A stretch of DNA of 64,000 nt. Origin: Nitratireductor aestuarii (GTDB lineage Bacteria; Pseudomonadota; Alphaproteobacteria; Rhizobiales; Rhizobiaceae). Of this stretch, positions 35,616-44,553 are shown piece by piece. The stretch is taken from assembly GCF_014641695.1 (NCBI RefSeq), contig NZ_BMIF01000006.1, forward strand, positions 186,001 to 250,000, read 5' to 3'. Within the stretch, counting starts at the first letter, position 1, and each line of letters begins with the position of its first letter. The notes beneath the pieces were generated by a model. That model worked only from the letters and a program-made list of their open reading frames with translations. It was not told where the DNA came from and did not search any database. Made by a program: the position numbers and the translations under genes.

Positions 35616-35693
35616 CCGGTGCCGGGGAGGGGAAACCGAACTTAACCGCAACCGTCAGGCACAGCGCCTTTCCATAACAATGAGGGTGAATAG

Positions 35694-37094
35694 ATGACTT
35701 CAACATTCAAGCGCTGCCTGCTGGCAGCCACACTCGGGGTTAGCATCCCGGCCCTGATGGCCACTGCCGGCATCGCGCAGGAAGGTTCCACCATCATCGT
35801 CGCGCAGGGTGTCGACGCCTATTCGATGGACCCGGCGAAGCACTCGAACTTCCCGACCGCCAACATCCTGTTCCAGCTCTATGACGGACTGGTCACACAG
35901 GACGAGAACGGTGAGATCGTGCCGGCGCTGGCGACGGAATGGAGCAACCCGGACGAGCTCACCTGGCGCTTCAAGCTGCGTCAGGGCGTGAAGTTCCACA
36001 ATGGTGAGGACTTCAACGCGGAAGCCGTCAAGGCCAGCTTCGACCGCGCCCTGAACCCGGACTTCAAGGCTCCCTATTTCTCGCGCATCTCGCACATCAA
36101 GGCCGTCGAAGTCGTTGATGAATACACCGTCGACTTCAAGACCGAGAAGCCGTTCCCGACGATGCTTCTCTCCCTCTACGAGGCCTCCTTCCCGGCCCTC
36201 ATCGTTCCGCCGAAATATGCTGCCGAGAACGACGGCGCATCGATCGCCGCCAAGCCAATCGGCACCGGACCATACAAGTTTGTCGAGTGGCTGAAGGACG
36301 AACATGTCGTTCTTGAAGCCAACCCGGATTACTGGGGTGGCAAGCCGGCCATCGAGAAGGTTGTCTTCCGTCCGATCGCTGAAACCCGCACCCGCATCGC
36401 CGAGCTGACCAGCGGAGGCGTGGACATCGTCGTTGACGTTCCGCCGGAAGACATGGCTTCGCTCGACGGCGGCGACACCAAGATCGTCACCGTCTCCAGC
36501 GACTCCCTCTACTTCCTGTCGTTCGACACCACGCGCGACACCCCGCTGAAGGACAAGCGCGTCCGTCAGGCGATCAACCACGCGATCGACGTGGACGCTA
36601 TCCAGCAGGCGCTGCTGAACGGCATGGGCACCCGCACCGCGCTGACGCTTCCTACCAACGGCTTCGCTTATGACAGCTCCTGGCAGCCCTACGAGTACAG
36701 CCCGGAAAAGGCCAAGGCGCTTCTGGCCGAGGCAGGCTATCCGGATGGTTTCGAGATCCCCTTCATCTCGCGCAAGGGCCGCTACATGAAGGATGCCGAG
36801 ATCGTTGAGGCGACCGCAGGCTTCCTCTCCAAGGTAGGCATCAAGGCGAACATCCAGTACCTGGAAGCAGGCGTCTGGGGCCAGATTTCGGAGCAGAAGG
36901 GTCGCGAAGGCATCGCCTTCCCGGGCTGGAGCGGACGTGATCCGCAGTTGGTCTGGGCTCCTCTGCTGACGACCGGCCAGTACCAGAGCTACTACTCGAA
37001 CCCGGAGCTCGACGAGCTGCTGCAGGCCGGCGCTTCGACGATCGATACGGAAGCCCGCAAGGAGATCTACAAGAGGCTCCGCACGTGCCAATGA
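35694..37094 (+). CDS. Oligopeptide/dipeptide-type ABC transporter substrate-binding protein, C-terminus lost by frameshift
   Basis: Periplasmic receptor of the SBP_bac_5 family, with a signal peptide ending at GIAQE. Family segments: NFPTANILFQLYDGL, WRFKLRQGVKFHNGEDF, GTGPYKFVEW, NPDYWGG and RVRQAINHAID. The open frame ends after EIYKRLRTCQ at residue 466. In another frame, 37073-37183 encodes EAPHVPMIQPPLIYGL and about 22 more residues, which is the normal C-terminal segment of this family. The gene therefore has a frameshift, apparently a small deletion around 37070-37076. It may be inactive or the sequence may contain an error. It is followed by an attenuator and the permease genes. Confidence 0.85.
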   Translation: MTSTFKRCLLAATLGVSIPALMATAGIAQEGSTIIVAQGVDAYSMDPAKHSNFPTANILFQLYDGLVTQDENGEIVPALATEWSNPDELTWRFKLRQGVKFHNGEDFNAEAVKASFDRALNPDFKAPYFSRISHIKAVEVVDEYTVDFKTEKPFPTMLLSLYEASFPALIVPPKYAAENDGASIAAKPIGTGPYKFVEWLKDEHVVLEANPDYWGGKPAIEKVVFRPIAETRTRIAELTSGGVDIVVDVPPEDMASLDGGDTKIVTVSSDSLYFLSFDTTRDTPLKDKRVRQAINHAIDVDAIQQALLNGMGTRTALTLPTNGFAYDSSWQPYEYSPEKAKALLAEAGYPDGFEIPFISRKGRYMKDAEIVEATAGFLSKVGIKANIQYLEAGVWGQISEQKGREGIAFPGWSGRDPQLVWAPLLTTGQYQSYYSNPELDELLQAGASTIDTEARKEIYKRLRTCQ

Positions 37095-37186
37095 TCCAGC
37101 CGCCGCTGATCTATGGTCTTGACGCGAACCTGACCTGGACCCCGCGCAGCGATGGCATGATCGACCTGCGCAAGGCTCACTTCTAA
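37073..37186 (+). pseudogene. Out-of-frame C-terminal remnant of the binding protein
   Basis: Reading from GAG at 37073 gives EAPHVPMIQPPLIYGLDA and on to DLRKAHF, then TAA at 37184-37186. This is recognisable as the conserved tail of dipeptide-type binding proteins and lies in a different frame from the preceding coding sequence. The junction lacks several residues usually found between the YKRL and EAPHVP segments, so a deletion not divisible by three is the simplest explanation. Confidence 0.65.
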
Positions 37187-37196
37187 GCACGGTTCG

Positions 37197-37225
37197 CCCG
37201 GCCGGAGACAACCCGGCCGGGTTTT
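37197..37225 (+). terminator. Intrinsic terminator/attenuator between binding protein and permease genes
   Basis: Perfect 9-bp GC stem CCCGGCCGG / CCGGCCGGG with loop AGACAAC, followed by TTTT. It is placed to let the binding protein be made in excess over the membrane subunits, as is common in ABC operons. Confidence 0.75.
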
Positions 37226-37255
37226 CTGCCCGTTCCACGGAGAGGTTAAGCACCA

Positions 37256-38176
37256 TTGGCCAATTTCCTGATTTCACGTTTGCTCTACACCGTGCTGGTC
37301 CTGTTCGGTGTGTCAGTGGCGGTGTTCTTCCTTATCCGGATCGGCGGTGATCCGTCGGCATTGTTCCTGCCGCCGGAAGCTTCCCTTGAAGAGATCGAGC
37401 GGTTCCGCGCCCTGATGGGCTTCGACCGGACGCTGGTCGTCCAGTACTTCGATTTTCTTGGTCGCGCGGTTCAGGGTGATTTCGGCATGTCGCTGCGCTA
37501 TAACCAGCCTGCGATGCAGCTGGTGCTTGATCGCATGCCGGCAACGCTTCAGCTGGGCGGCGCTGCACTTCTCCTTTCTCTGATCATTTCCCTGCCGCTG
37601 GCGATCATCGCTGCCGCCAAGCGCGACTCCATTTTCGATCGGGCCAGCCTGCTGATCTCGATCATCGGCCAGAGCTTTCCCGCCTTCTGGCTGGCGATCA
37701 TGCTGATCCTGCTGTTCTCCGAGAACCTCCGCCTGCTGCCACCCTCCGGGCGCGGAACGTGGGCGCATCTTGTCATGCCGGCGATTGTCCTTGCCACCTA
37801 TTCGACCGCGATCATCACCCGTCTGCTGCGTTCCTCGATGATCGAGGCGCTGAGTTCGGATTACGTGCGCACGGCGCGCGGCAAGGGTGTACGCGAAAGC
37901 ACCATCATTCTCTCGCACGCGCTCCGCAACGCGGCGATCCCGACGCTGACCGTGATTGGCCTCCAGGTCGGCGCGCTGCTCGGCGGCGCGGTGATCACGG
38001 AAGAGGTATTCGCCTATCCGGGGGTTGGCCGCCTTGCGATCCAGGCCATTGCCAACCGCGATTTCACGGTGGTGCAGGCCTTCGTGCTGCTGATGGCGGC
38101 CCTGATCGTGATGATCAACCTGCTGGTTGATCTCTCCTACGGCTTTCTCGATCCCCGCCTGCGGAAAAGAAAATGA
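37256..38176 (+). CDS. ABC transporter permease, DppB/OppB type
   Basis: Inner-membrane permease of 306 residues. The family N-terminus FLISRLLYTVLVLFGVS, FDRTLVVQYFDFLGRAVQGDFG and the EAA-loop region RTARGKGVRESTIILSHALRNAAIP (parts shown) are present, with about six membrane segments. Start is TTG with AGAGG 8-9 nt upstream; no ATG is near. It ends in a 4-nt overlap with the next permease. Confidence 0.87.
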   Translation: MANFLISRLLYTVLVLFGVSVAVFFLIRIGGDPSALFLPPEASLEEIERFRALMGFDRTLVVQYFDFLGRAVQGDFGMSLRYNQPAMQLVLDRMPATLQLGGAALLLSLIISLPLAIIAAAKRDSIFDRASLLISIIGQSFPAFWLAIMLILLFSENLRLLPPSGRGTWAHLVMPAIVLATYSTAIITRLLRSSMIEALSSDYVRTARGKGVRESTIILSHALRNAAIPTLTVIGLQVGALLGGAVITEEVFAYPGVGRLAIQAIANRDFTVVQAFVLLMAALIVMINLLVDLSYGFLDPRLRKRK

Positions 38177-39027
38177 TTCAGTTCTTCAAGCGTTTCACCA
38201 CCAGTTCCCTGGCAACCATCGGCCTGATCGTTGTGCTCGTGATGGTTTTCGCCGCGATCTTCGGTCCCCTCATCGTGCCGTTCGACCCCAACGCGCAGGA
38301 CATCATGCAGCGGCTCAAGCCCCCCATGTGGCAGGGCTCCGAAGGCATTCACCTGCTTGGAACCGATGCGCTGGGGCGCGACATCTTCAGCCGCGTCGTG
38401 ATCGGCGCGAGGGTTTCAATCCTCGTCGGCGTCAGCGCAGTGGTGATCTCCAGCATCGTCGGCGTCGCCTTCGGCCTCATCGCAGGCTACGAGGACAAGT
38501 ATGCCGGCCGCGTCCTGATGATGCTTACCGACATCCAGCTCGCAATCCCCTTCATGGTGCTTGCGCTTGCGGTTGCCGCTGTGGTGGGTGCGAGCCTCTG
38601 GAACATCATCGCCATCCTCGGCCTCACCAACTGGGTGCAGTATTCGCGCGTGGTACGCGCCGAATGCCTTGTGCTGCGCGAGCGCGAGTTCATCCAGGCC
38701 GCTCATATGATGGGCATCTCGACCCTGCACATCCTGACGCGTCACCTGCTGCCGAACGTGCTGTCCTCGGTCATCGTCATCTCAAGCCTGCTGGTCGCAA
38801 AGATGATCATCTTTGAATCATCTCTGAGCTTCCTTGGCCTCGGCGTCCCGCCGATCACGCCGACCTGGGGCACGATGATCGCGGAAGGCCGCAACTACAT
38901 CGGCAACGCCTGGTGGGTCGCCACCATCCCCGGCATTGCAATCTTCGTGACGGTCGTGGGCGTCAATCTCGTCGGCGACAGGCTGCGTGATCTTCTCGAC
39001 CCGCGCCTGCGGCAGGTGGAATCATGA
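38173..39027 (+). CDS. ABC transporter permease, DppC/OppC type
   Basis: Second permease of 284 residues. It has the DppC features HLLGTDALGRDIFSRVVIGARVS (in part), a cytoplasmic loop with QAAHMMGISTLHILTRHLLPN, and LSFLGLGVPPITPTWGTM. Start overlaps the previous gene (ATGA). The C-terminus DRLRDLLDPRLRQV is typical. It ends in a 4-nt overlap with the metallo-hydrolase gene. Confidence 0.87.
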   Translation: MIQFFKRFTTSSLATIGLIVVLVMVFAAIFGPLIVPFDPNAQDIMQRLKPPMWQGSEGIHLLGTDALGRDIFSRVVIGARVSILVGVSAVVISSIVGVAFGLIAGYEDKYAGRVLMMLTDIQLAIPFMVLALAVAAVVGASLWNIIAILGLTNWVQYSRVVRAECLVLREREFIQAAHMMGISTLHILTRHLLPNVLSSVIVISSLLVAKMIIFESSLSFLGLGVPPITPTWGTMIAEGRNYIGNAWWVATIPGIAIFVTVVGVNLVGDRLRDLLDPRLRQVES

Positions 39028-39743
39028 TCATCGCGCAGGCTTCCTACGACATTCTCATGAACGGCTTTCCAGCGAGAGGGGAGCGCGGGTTCCTTGGCTG
39101 GAGCACCATCGTCCTGCTGGACACTGCCAAAGGCTACGCGCTGTTTGATACCGGCGGCATCGGAGACAGGCCTGGCCTGATGGCAGCGCTGGAAAAGCGC
39201 GGCATCGCGAAAGAGGACATCTCGACGGTAGTCCTCTCCCATCTCCACTTCGATCACATGGCCAATGTCGAGTGCTTTCCAAAGGCGGAGATCATCCTGC
39301 ATGAGGACGAGTATGCCTATGTGCAGGAGCATGGGGCAGCGGACCCCGCCATTTCCACCTGGCAGGTCGAAGGCCTCCTGCGGGCCCCCCAGCTGAGCCT
39401 CGTGTCGGGTGAGCTCGAGGTCTTCCCCGGCATCCGGATGATCCGCACGCCCGGCCACAGCGGCGGCCATGTCTCGCTGGTGATGACGGTCGATGGCAAG
39501 CGCGTCGTCCTTGCGCAGGATGCGGTGAAGCATCGTGGCGAACTTGCTTCATGCCAGTCGGCCGGAGCGTTCGACGAAATGGCGGCTGCCGCCAGCATCA
39601 GGCGCATCGCCGAGATGGCGGACATCGTCATTCCGGGCCATGACGGACCGATCAGCATCGACAACGGCACCCTTAACCCGAGTGAGCTGGCCACCGAAAT
39701 CTCGCTGACGTCCAGGCCGCAGACATACCTGCTGGAGACCTGA
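39024..39743 (+). CDS. Metallo-beta-lactamase-fold hydrolase
   Basis: A 239-residue cytoplasmic hydrolase. The zinc motif SHLHFDH is at residues 72-78, the next His in TPGHSGGH, the Asp in LAQDAVKH and the last His in VIPGHDGP. It resembles lactonase/glyoxalase II-like hydrolases that cleave cyclic esters, thioesters or amides. Being inside the importer operon and translationally coupled on its 5' side, it probably acts on the imported compound or a lactone product. Substrate not deducible. Confidence 0.83.
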   Translation: MIIAQASYDILMNGFPARGERGFLGWSTIVLLDTAKGYALFDTGGIGDRPGLMAALEKRGIAKEDISTVVLSHLHFDHMANVECFPKAEIILHEDEYAYVQEHGAADPAISTWQVEGLLRAPQLSLVSGELEVFPGIRMIRTPGHSGGHVSLVMTVDGKRVVLAQDAVKHRGELASCQSAGAFDEMAAAASIRRIAEMADIVIPGHDGPISIDNGTLNPSELATEISLTSRPQTYLLET

Positions 39744-39744
39744 G

Positions 39745-41043
39745 ATGCTGACGCTTCTTCATAATGCCTTTGTCTGCACCGGCCTTCCTGGCGGCTTCTA
39801 TCCCGACGGAGCGATCCTCATCCGCGGCAGCAAGATCGTCTGGATCGGCAACCGGGCCGACATGCCCCCGCAACCGGAACCGATCACCTATGAGGACCTT
39901 GGTGGCCGCGTCGTCATTCCGGGTCTCATCAATACCCACGCCCACGGCGGGCTTTCGACGCACCGGTGTTCCTGCGACGATGGCGATCTGTTCCAGTGGG
40001 CGGCAGGACTTGCCCCCCACACCTCGCACCTGACCGTCGAGGACAACCGGCGCGGCTGCTATCTCGCCATCATGGACATGGTGCGCAACGGCATCACTAC
40101 GGCCTGCGACTGCACGCGCTATGGCGCTGGAGTCTTCGCCGATGTTGCCACGGAGATCGGCATGCGGTCGCTCAGCGGCGCCCTTGCCAACTCCCCCGAA
40201 TTGCGCAAGACCGGACGGCCCAACTGGCCGCTCGCGCTCGATGAGACGACGGAAGCGATGGAGCTGCACAAAGGCAATGGCCTGGCCCGCTTCTATCTCG
40301 GCGGCCATTCGCCTTACAGCTGCACTGGCGACCTCTTGAAGGAAGTCAGGCGCGAGGCCGATCGCCTCGATCTGCCCTTCGTCATTCACCTCGCCGAAAA
40401 CCGGCGCGAAAACCAGCAGACGCTCGAGCAATATGGTGCAACGCCGACAGGCTGGCTCGAGCAGCTCGGCATTCTGGACGAGCGCTCGGTGCTCGCGCAC
40501 TGCGTCTGGATGGATGAGGCCGATATGGACATCCTGGCGCGCCGCGGTTCAGGCGTCGCCCACAATCCGGCCAGCAACGCCAAGCTGGCGAGCGGCGTCG
40601 CTCCCGTGCCGGCCATGCGCAAGCGCGGTATTCCGGTTGGACTTGGCACCGACAGCACGCTTTCCAACAATTGCCTCGATCTCTTCCAGGAAATGAAGCT
40701 CTCCGTGCTGCTTCAGCGCGTCACCTCGCTCGACGGCTTCATCATGAACGCCGAGGACGCCTTCACCATGGCGACGATCGAGGGTGCGCACGTTCTCAGC
40801 TGGGACAGCGAGATCGGCAGCCTCGAAGCCGGAAAGGAAGCCGACCTTGTCATCCTGAACCTTTCCCATCCGCTCGGACTGACCGCAGAGCGCGTCCTCT
40901 CCGACGTCGTCTACCACGCCGGGCCGCAGCATGTTCAGGCGGTCATGGTCGCTGGCCGGATGATCTTCCGCGACGGTCAGCTGCTGCTGGTCGATGAACC
41001 CGCCATTCGTACAGCAATCCACGAGTACTACGCAACTCACTGA
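39745..41043 (+). CDS. Amidohydrolase, MtaD/TrzA-type deaminase-like
   Basis: Second metal-dependent amidohydrolase of the operon, 432 residues. HxH in NTHAHGG, a His in FVIHLAENR, a His in LAHCVWMDE and the catalytic Asp in GLGTDSTLSNN. The composite beta-sandwich closes the chain (SLEAGKEADLVIL). Only distantly similar to the enzyme at 32098. The family includes S-adenosylhomocysteine/methylthioadenosine, guanine and triazine deaminases. With a nucleoside phosphorylase next to it, a purine or nucleoside-like substrate is likely (inference). Confidence 0.84.
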   Translation: MLTLLHNAFVCTGLPGGFYPDGAILIRGSKIVWIGNRADMPPQPEPITYEDLGGRVVIPGLINTHAHGGLSTHRCSCDDGDLFQWAAGLAPHTSHLTVEDNRRGCYLAIMDMVRNGITTACDCTRYGAGVFADVATEIGMRSLSGALANSPELRKTGRPNWPLALDETTEAMELHKGNGLARFYLGGHSPYSCTGDLLKEVRREADRLDLPFVIHLAENRRENQQTLEQYGATPTGWLEQLGILDERSVLAHCVWMDEADMDILARRGSGVAHNPASNAKLASGVAPVPAMRKRGIPVGLGTDSTLSNNCLDLFQEMKLSVLLQRVTSLDGFIMNAEDAFTMATIEGAHVLSWDSEIGSLEAGKEADLVILNLSHPLGLTAERVLSDVVYHAGPQHVQAVMVAGRMIFRDGQLLLVDEPAIRTAIHEYYATH

Positions 41044-41061
41044 TACAGGAACTGGAACACC

Positions 41062-41895
41062 ATGAGCAAAGCACCCATCGGCCTCATCACGAGTGCGGCG
41101 TCGGAAAACCTCCTCAAGGATCGCCGTGTGGAGGTTGTTTCGACCCCTTGGGGCGAAGCGTCGATCCTGCTCGGCACGATTGGCGGACGCGAGGCTGCGG
41201 TGCAGCTGCGCTACGGCGCGGGCCTCACCACCCCGAGCCACAAGATCAACTACCACGCCAATCTCTTCGCGCTGCATGAACTGGGCGTCGAGTCGATCAT
41301 CTCGCAGAACGCCATCGGTTCGGTAAACCCGGCAATCCGTCCCGGCGATATCGTCATCTCCAATGACTTCCTCGACAAGACCAAGTCGCGTGCACAGTCG
41401 CTCTTCGACGAAAGCGAATGCTGGGTTCGCGTCGACTTTACCGACCCGTTCTGCCCGCGCCTGCGTCAGGATCTGATCACATCCGCCACCAGGTTCTCCA
41501 ACCGCATCATCGAGCGCGGCACTTTCGTCTGCACCGAAGGCCCGCGCTTCGAGACGCCGGCTGAAATCCGCGCCTATGCCAAGGAAGGCGGCGACATCGT
41601 CGGAACGCCGCTGGTGCCGGAAGTGATCTTCGCGCGCGAACTCGAAATGTGCTTCGCCTCGATCGCGCCGGTGATCAATTTCGGTGCCGGCATGGCGCCC
41701 GCCGTCATTCACTTCGGCCCCGGCTCGATGAATGACATCTACTACAAGGAAGGCCTGCACGACCTTATCGAGAAGATCCTGATCGACGCCATCGCAGGCA
41801 TCTCTTCCGACCGCTCCACCTGCACCTGCGGCACGGCGCTTGAAGGCGGCTTCCATGGCCAGCCTCCGGCGTGGCTGAAGCGCAAGATCGCCTAA
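41062..41895 (+). CDS. Nucleoside phosphorylase, MTAP/PNP family
   Basis: Predicted phosphorolysis of a purine nucleoside or methylthioadenosine, 277 residues. Family signatures: TPSHKINYHANLFAL (active-site His), SQNAIGSVNP, RPGDIVISNDFLD and the hallmark GTFVCTEGPRFETPAEIR. The tail contains an unusual CTCGTALEGGF stretch. GGAACTGGAA lies upstream of the ATG. It follows the amidohydrolase by 18 nt. The usual phosphate-binding GTS-like motif at the very start is replaced by GLITSAA, so specificity may differ from true MTAP. Confidence 0.8.
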   Translation: MSKAPIGLITSAASENLLKDRRVEVVSTPWGEASILLGTIGGREAAVQLRYGAGLTTPSHKINYHANLFALHELGVESIISQNAIGSVNPAIRPGDIVISNDFLDKTKSRAQSLFDESECWVRVDFTDPFCPRLRQDLITSATRFSNRIIERGTFVCTEGPRFETPAEIRAYAKEGGDIVGTPLVPEVIFARELEMCFASIAPVINFGAGMAPAVIHFGPGSMNDIYYKEGLHDLIEKILIDAIAGISSDRSTCTCGTALEGGFHGQPPAWLKRKIA

Positions 41896-41902
41896 ACAAC
41901 CA

Positions 41903-41949
41903 GTGCAATTCCAGGAAAAGTGGAAACCGGTTTTCCGTCCGAATTGCAC
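41903..41949. repeat. RIME-like repeat core, copy C
   Basis: GTGCAATTC (41903-41911) and GAATTGCAC (41941-41949) are perfect 9-bp inverted ends around a GGAAAA...TTTTCC core with GTGGAAACCGG. It corresponds to the core of copies A and B without the ATCATTT hairpin. It sits between the phosphorylase and the ATPase gene, inside what looks like one operon. Confidence 0.65.
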
Positions 41950-41982
41950 AAGACCCCAGTTCCGCCTTCTGAGGATTGAACC

Positions 41983-43815
41983 TTGCACATGTCGCCAAAC
42001 CAGACATCAGCCGAACCGGTGCTTTCCGTCCGCGATCTGACGACGTCGTTCCTTGTCGACCGCGCATGGAAGCCGGTCGTCAATGGCATCTCGTTTGACG
42101 TCCTGCCGGGCGAGACACTTGCCATCGTCGGCGAAAGCGGCTCCGGCAAGAGCGTTACCTCGCTGTCGATCATGCGGCTACTTGCCAAGGGCACGAGTCG
42201 CATTGAAGGCGAGGTCTTCCTCAACGGGCGGAATCTTCTGGCGCTGTCGGACCCGGAGATGCGTCAGGTTCGCGGCCGCGACATGGCGATGATCTTCCAG
42301 GAGCCGATGACATCGCTCAACCCGATCTTCACGGTCGGCAAACAGCTGGTCGAGGCATTGACCTGCCACGGCCAGATGTCGGCGTCGCAGGCGCGCGACG
42401 AAGCGGTGCGCCTGATGACCAAGGTGCGCATTCCCAATCCGACGGCGCGGCTTGAAGAATATCCGCATCAGTTCTCCGGTGGTATGCGCCAGCGCGTGAT
42501 GATCGCGATGGCGCTCGCCTCGAGACCAAAGCTGCTGATTGCCGATGAGCCGACCACCGCACTCGACGTTACCATCCAGGGCCAGATTCTGGATCTCATC
42601 AAGACGCTGCAGGAAGAGGAGGGCATGTCGGTCCTCTTCATCACGCATGACATGGGCGTCGTCGCCGAAATCGCCGACCGCGTGATCGTGATGTACCGCG
42701 GCGAGGCGGTGGAGAGCGGCTCGACCGAGGCCATTTTCCACCACGGCAAACACCCCTATACGCGGGCGCTGCTGTCCGCCGTTCCGCGTTTGGGATCAAT
42801 GACCGGGCAGGAACTGCCGCAACGCTTCCCGCTGGTGGACATCAGGACCGGGGAAGCCGAGCAGGCCCGGCCGGTTACTGTCGACGTTGATCGTGCGGCG
42901 CCTCCGATCCTCTCGGTAAAGAACCTCGTGACGCGTTTCCCGATCCGCAACGGCTTTCTCGGCCGCCCGACAGGCGCCGTGCATGCGGTGGAAGATGTCA
43001 CGTTCGACCTTTATCAGGGTGAAACCCTGGCCCTGGTGGGCGAATCCGGCTGCGGTAAGTCAACAACGGGGCGGTCGATCACCCGACTGGTCGAACCCAA
43101 TCGTGGCAACATCACCATCAACGGCGTGGACATGAGGGCTCTCGGCAAGAGCGCGCTGCGCCGCCAGCGCCGCGATATTCAGATGATCTTTCAGGATCCG
43201 TTCGCCAGCCTCAATCCGCGCATGACTGTGGGTGCGGCAATTGCCGAGCCCTATCTTGAGCACAAGCTTGGAACGCAGGCACAGGCAAAGGAAAAGGTCG
43301 CCGATCTCCTCGAGCGCGTCGGGCTGTCGCCTGACATGATGAGCCGCTTTCCGCACGAATTTTCCGGCGGCCAGCGCCAGCGCATCTGCATTGCCCGCGC
43401 CCTGGCGCTCGACCCGAAGATCATCGTGGCCGACGAAAGTGTTTCCGCGCTCGACGTCTCCATCAAGGCGCAGGTCTGCAATCTCCTGATGGATCTGCAG
43501 GAAAGCCTCAAGCTCTCCTATCTGTTCATCTCGCACGACATGGCCGTGGTGGAACGCATCAGCCACCGCGTGGCGGTGATGCATCTTGGTGAAATCGTCG
43601 AGATCGGGCCGCGCGCCTCCGTATTCGACAATCCGCAGCATCCCTACACGCGCAAGCTGATGAACGCCGTGCCGGTGCCTGATCCCTCACGCCGCGGCGT
43701 CCGCCGCAACCTGGACGCGGACGAATTGAAGAGCCCCGTCAGGCCCGTCGGTTATGAGCCTCAGAGAGGCAGCTACCGTGAGGTGTCAACGGGCCATTGG
43801 GTACGGCAGGAATGA
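41983..43815 (+). CDS. Dipeptide-type ABC transporter ATP-binding protein, fused DppD-DppF
   Basis: A 610-residue ATPase with two nucleotide-binding domains, equivalent to fused DppD and DppF (as in GsiA). Domain 1 has Walker A GESGSGKS, signature FSGGMRQR and Walker [13 protein letters not shown]. Domain 2 (from about residue 305) has [17 protein letters not shown] and [12 protein letters not shown]. Each ends with the oligopeptide-type HPYTR motif. TTG at 41983 is favoured because GAGGA lies 7 nt upstream; ATG at 41989 is the alternative. It supplies both ATPases for the importer encoded at 35694-39027. Confidence 0.88.
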   Translation: MHMSPNQTSAEPVLSVRDLTTSFLVDRAWKPVVNGISFDVLPGETLAIVGESGSGKSVTSLSIMRLLAKGTSRIEGEVFLNGRNLLALSDPEMRQVRGRDMAMIFQEPMTSLNPIFTVGKQLVEALTCHGQMSASQARDEAVRLMTKVRIPNPTARLEEYPHQFSGGMRQRVMIAMALASRPKLLIADEPTTALDVTIQGQILDLIKTLQEEEGMSVLFITHDMGVVAEIADRVIVMYRGEAVESGSTEAIFHHGKHPYTRALLSAVPRLGSMTGQELPQRFPLVDIRTGEAEQARPVTVDVDRAAPPILSVKNLVTRFPIRNGFLGRPTGAVHAVEDVTFDLYQGETLALVGESGCGKSTTGRSITRLVEPNRGNITINGVDMRALGKSALRRQRRDIQMIFQDPFASLNPRMTVGAAIAEPYLEHKLGTQAQAKEKVADLLERVGLSPDMMSRFPHEFSGGQRQRICIARALALDPKIIVADESVSALDVSIKAQVCNLLMDLQESLKLSYLFISHDMAVVERISHRVAVMHLGEIVEIGPRASVFDNPQHPYTRKLMNAVPVPDPSRRGVRRNLDADELKSPVRPVGYEPQRGSYREVSTGHWVRQE

Positions 43816-43883
43816 TAGGATAAATTGCTGCGGGAAAAAGTGGGTAAATGCGGGTGCGTGACGTCGTTGTTGGCGCACAGCGC

Positions 43884-43909
43884 CGCGGGACATTCAATAA
43901 AGTCCCGCG
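43884..43909. terminator. Terminator-like hairpin between convergent genes
   Basis: Perfect 8-bp stem CGCGGGAC / GTCCCGCG with loop ATTCAATAAA, between the ends of the ABC ATPase gene (+) and the Lrp gene (-). No clear T-run on either side. Confidence 0.45.
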
Positions 43910-43947
43910 TTCGGTTAAACCTGGTGGCAGGACTGTGCTCGTTAATC

Positions 43948-44439
43948 TTACCTAGCCGGCCACAGTTGTTCCAAGGGCAGGGCCGTCTTGTACTTGACCT
44001 GCTTCAAGGAAAAGCTGGAGCGAATGTTTGCCACTCCCGGCGTTTTGGTGAGCTTTTCAAGGATGAAGTCCTTGAGCGCCACTGCATCGCGCACGACCAC
44101 GCGCAGCAGGTAGTCGGCGTCGCCGGTCATGAGGTAACACTCCATCACTTCCGGTAGTTCGGCGACAGTCGATTCAAAGATTTCCAAGGTCTTCTCTGAC
44201 TGGCGGTCCAGCGTGATCTGAATGAATACGCTGAGTGTCGGTCCAAGCTTCTCAGCGTCCAGCAGTCCGTAATAGCCGCGGATGACGCCAGCCTCTTCCA
44301 ACTGGCGCACACGTGCCAGACACGGCGATGGCGAGAGGCCGACGCGGCCCGCCAATTCCACATTCGGTAATCGCCCTTCTCCCTGCAATTCATGCAGGAT
44401 CCTGCGATTGAAGCTGTCGAGCACTGTCGTTCCATTCAT
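43948..44439 (-). CDS. Lrp/AsnC family transcriptional regulator
   Basis: A 163-residue regulator: N-terminal helix-turn-helix (ELAGRVGLSPSPCLARVRQLEEAGVI, in part, about residues 27-52) and the C-terminal RAM ligand-binding domain (VMECYLMTGDADYLLRVVVRD, in part). The C-terminus SLKQVKYKTALPL is typical of the BkdR/MdeR-like Lrp branch. It is divergent from the 2-oxoacid dehydrogenase operon (114-bp gap 44440-44553), so it very likely controls it, probably in response to an amino acid. Confidence 0.9.
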   Translation of the reverse strand: MNGTTVLDSFNRRILHELQGEGRLPNVELAGRVGLSPSPCLARVRQLEEAGVIRGYYGLLDAEKLGPTLSVFIQITLDRQSEKTLEIFESTVAELPEVMECYLMTGDADYLLRVVVRDAVALKDFILEKLTKTPGVANIRSSFSLKQVKYKTALPLEQLWPAR

Positions 44440-44553
44440 GCCGAGATATCCCCGTTTAACAGCAGATTATGCTGCTAATCGTTTTTTGAGAAGCGTATGC
44501 GGCAGGAAATTTTCCCCGGGGACGGTTATCCTGAATACATGCAGGAGGACACC

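Noticed and set aside
35700-37277. 525-codon minus-strand frame opposite the ABC binding protein
   Set aside because: Antisense to a recognisable binding protein with signal peptide; no domain or ribosome binding site.
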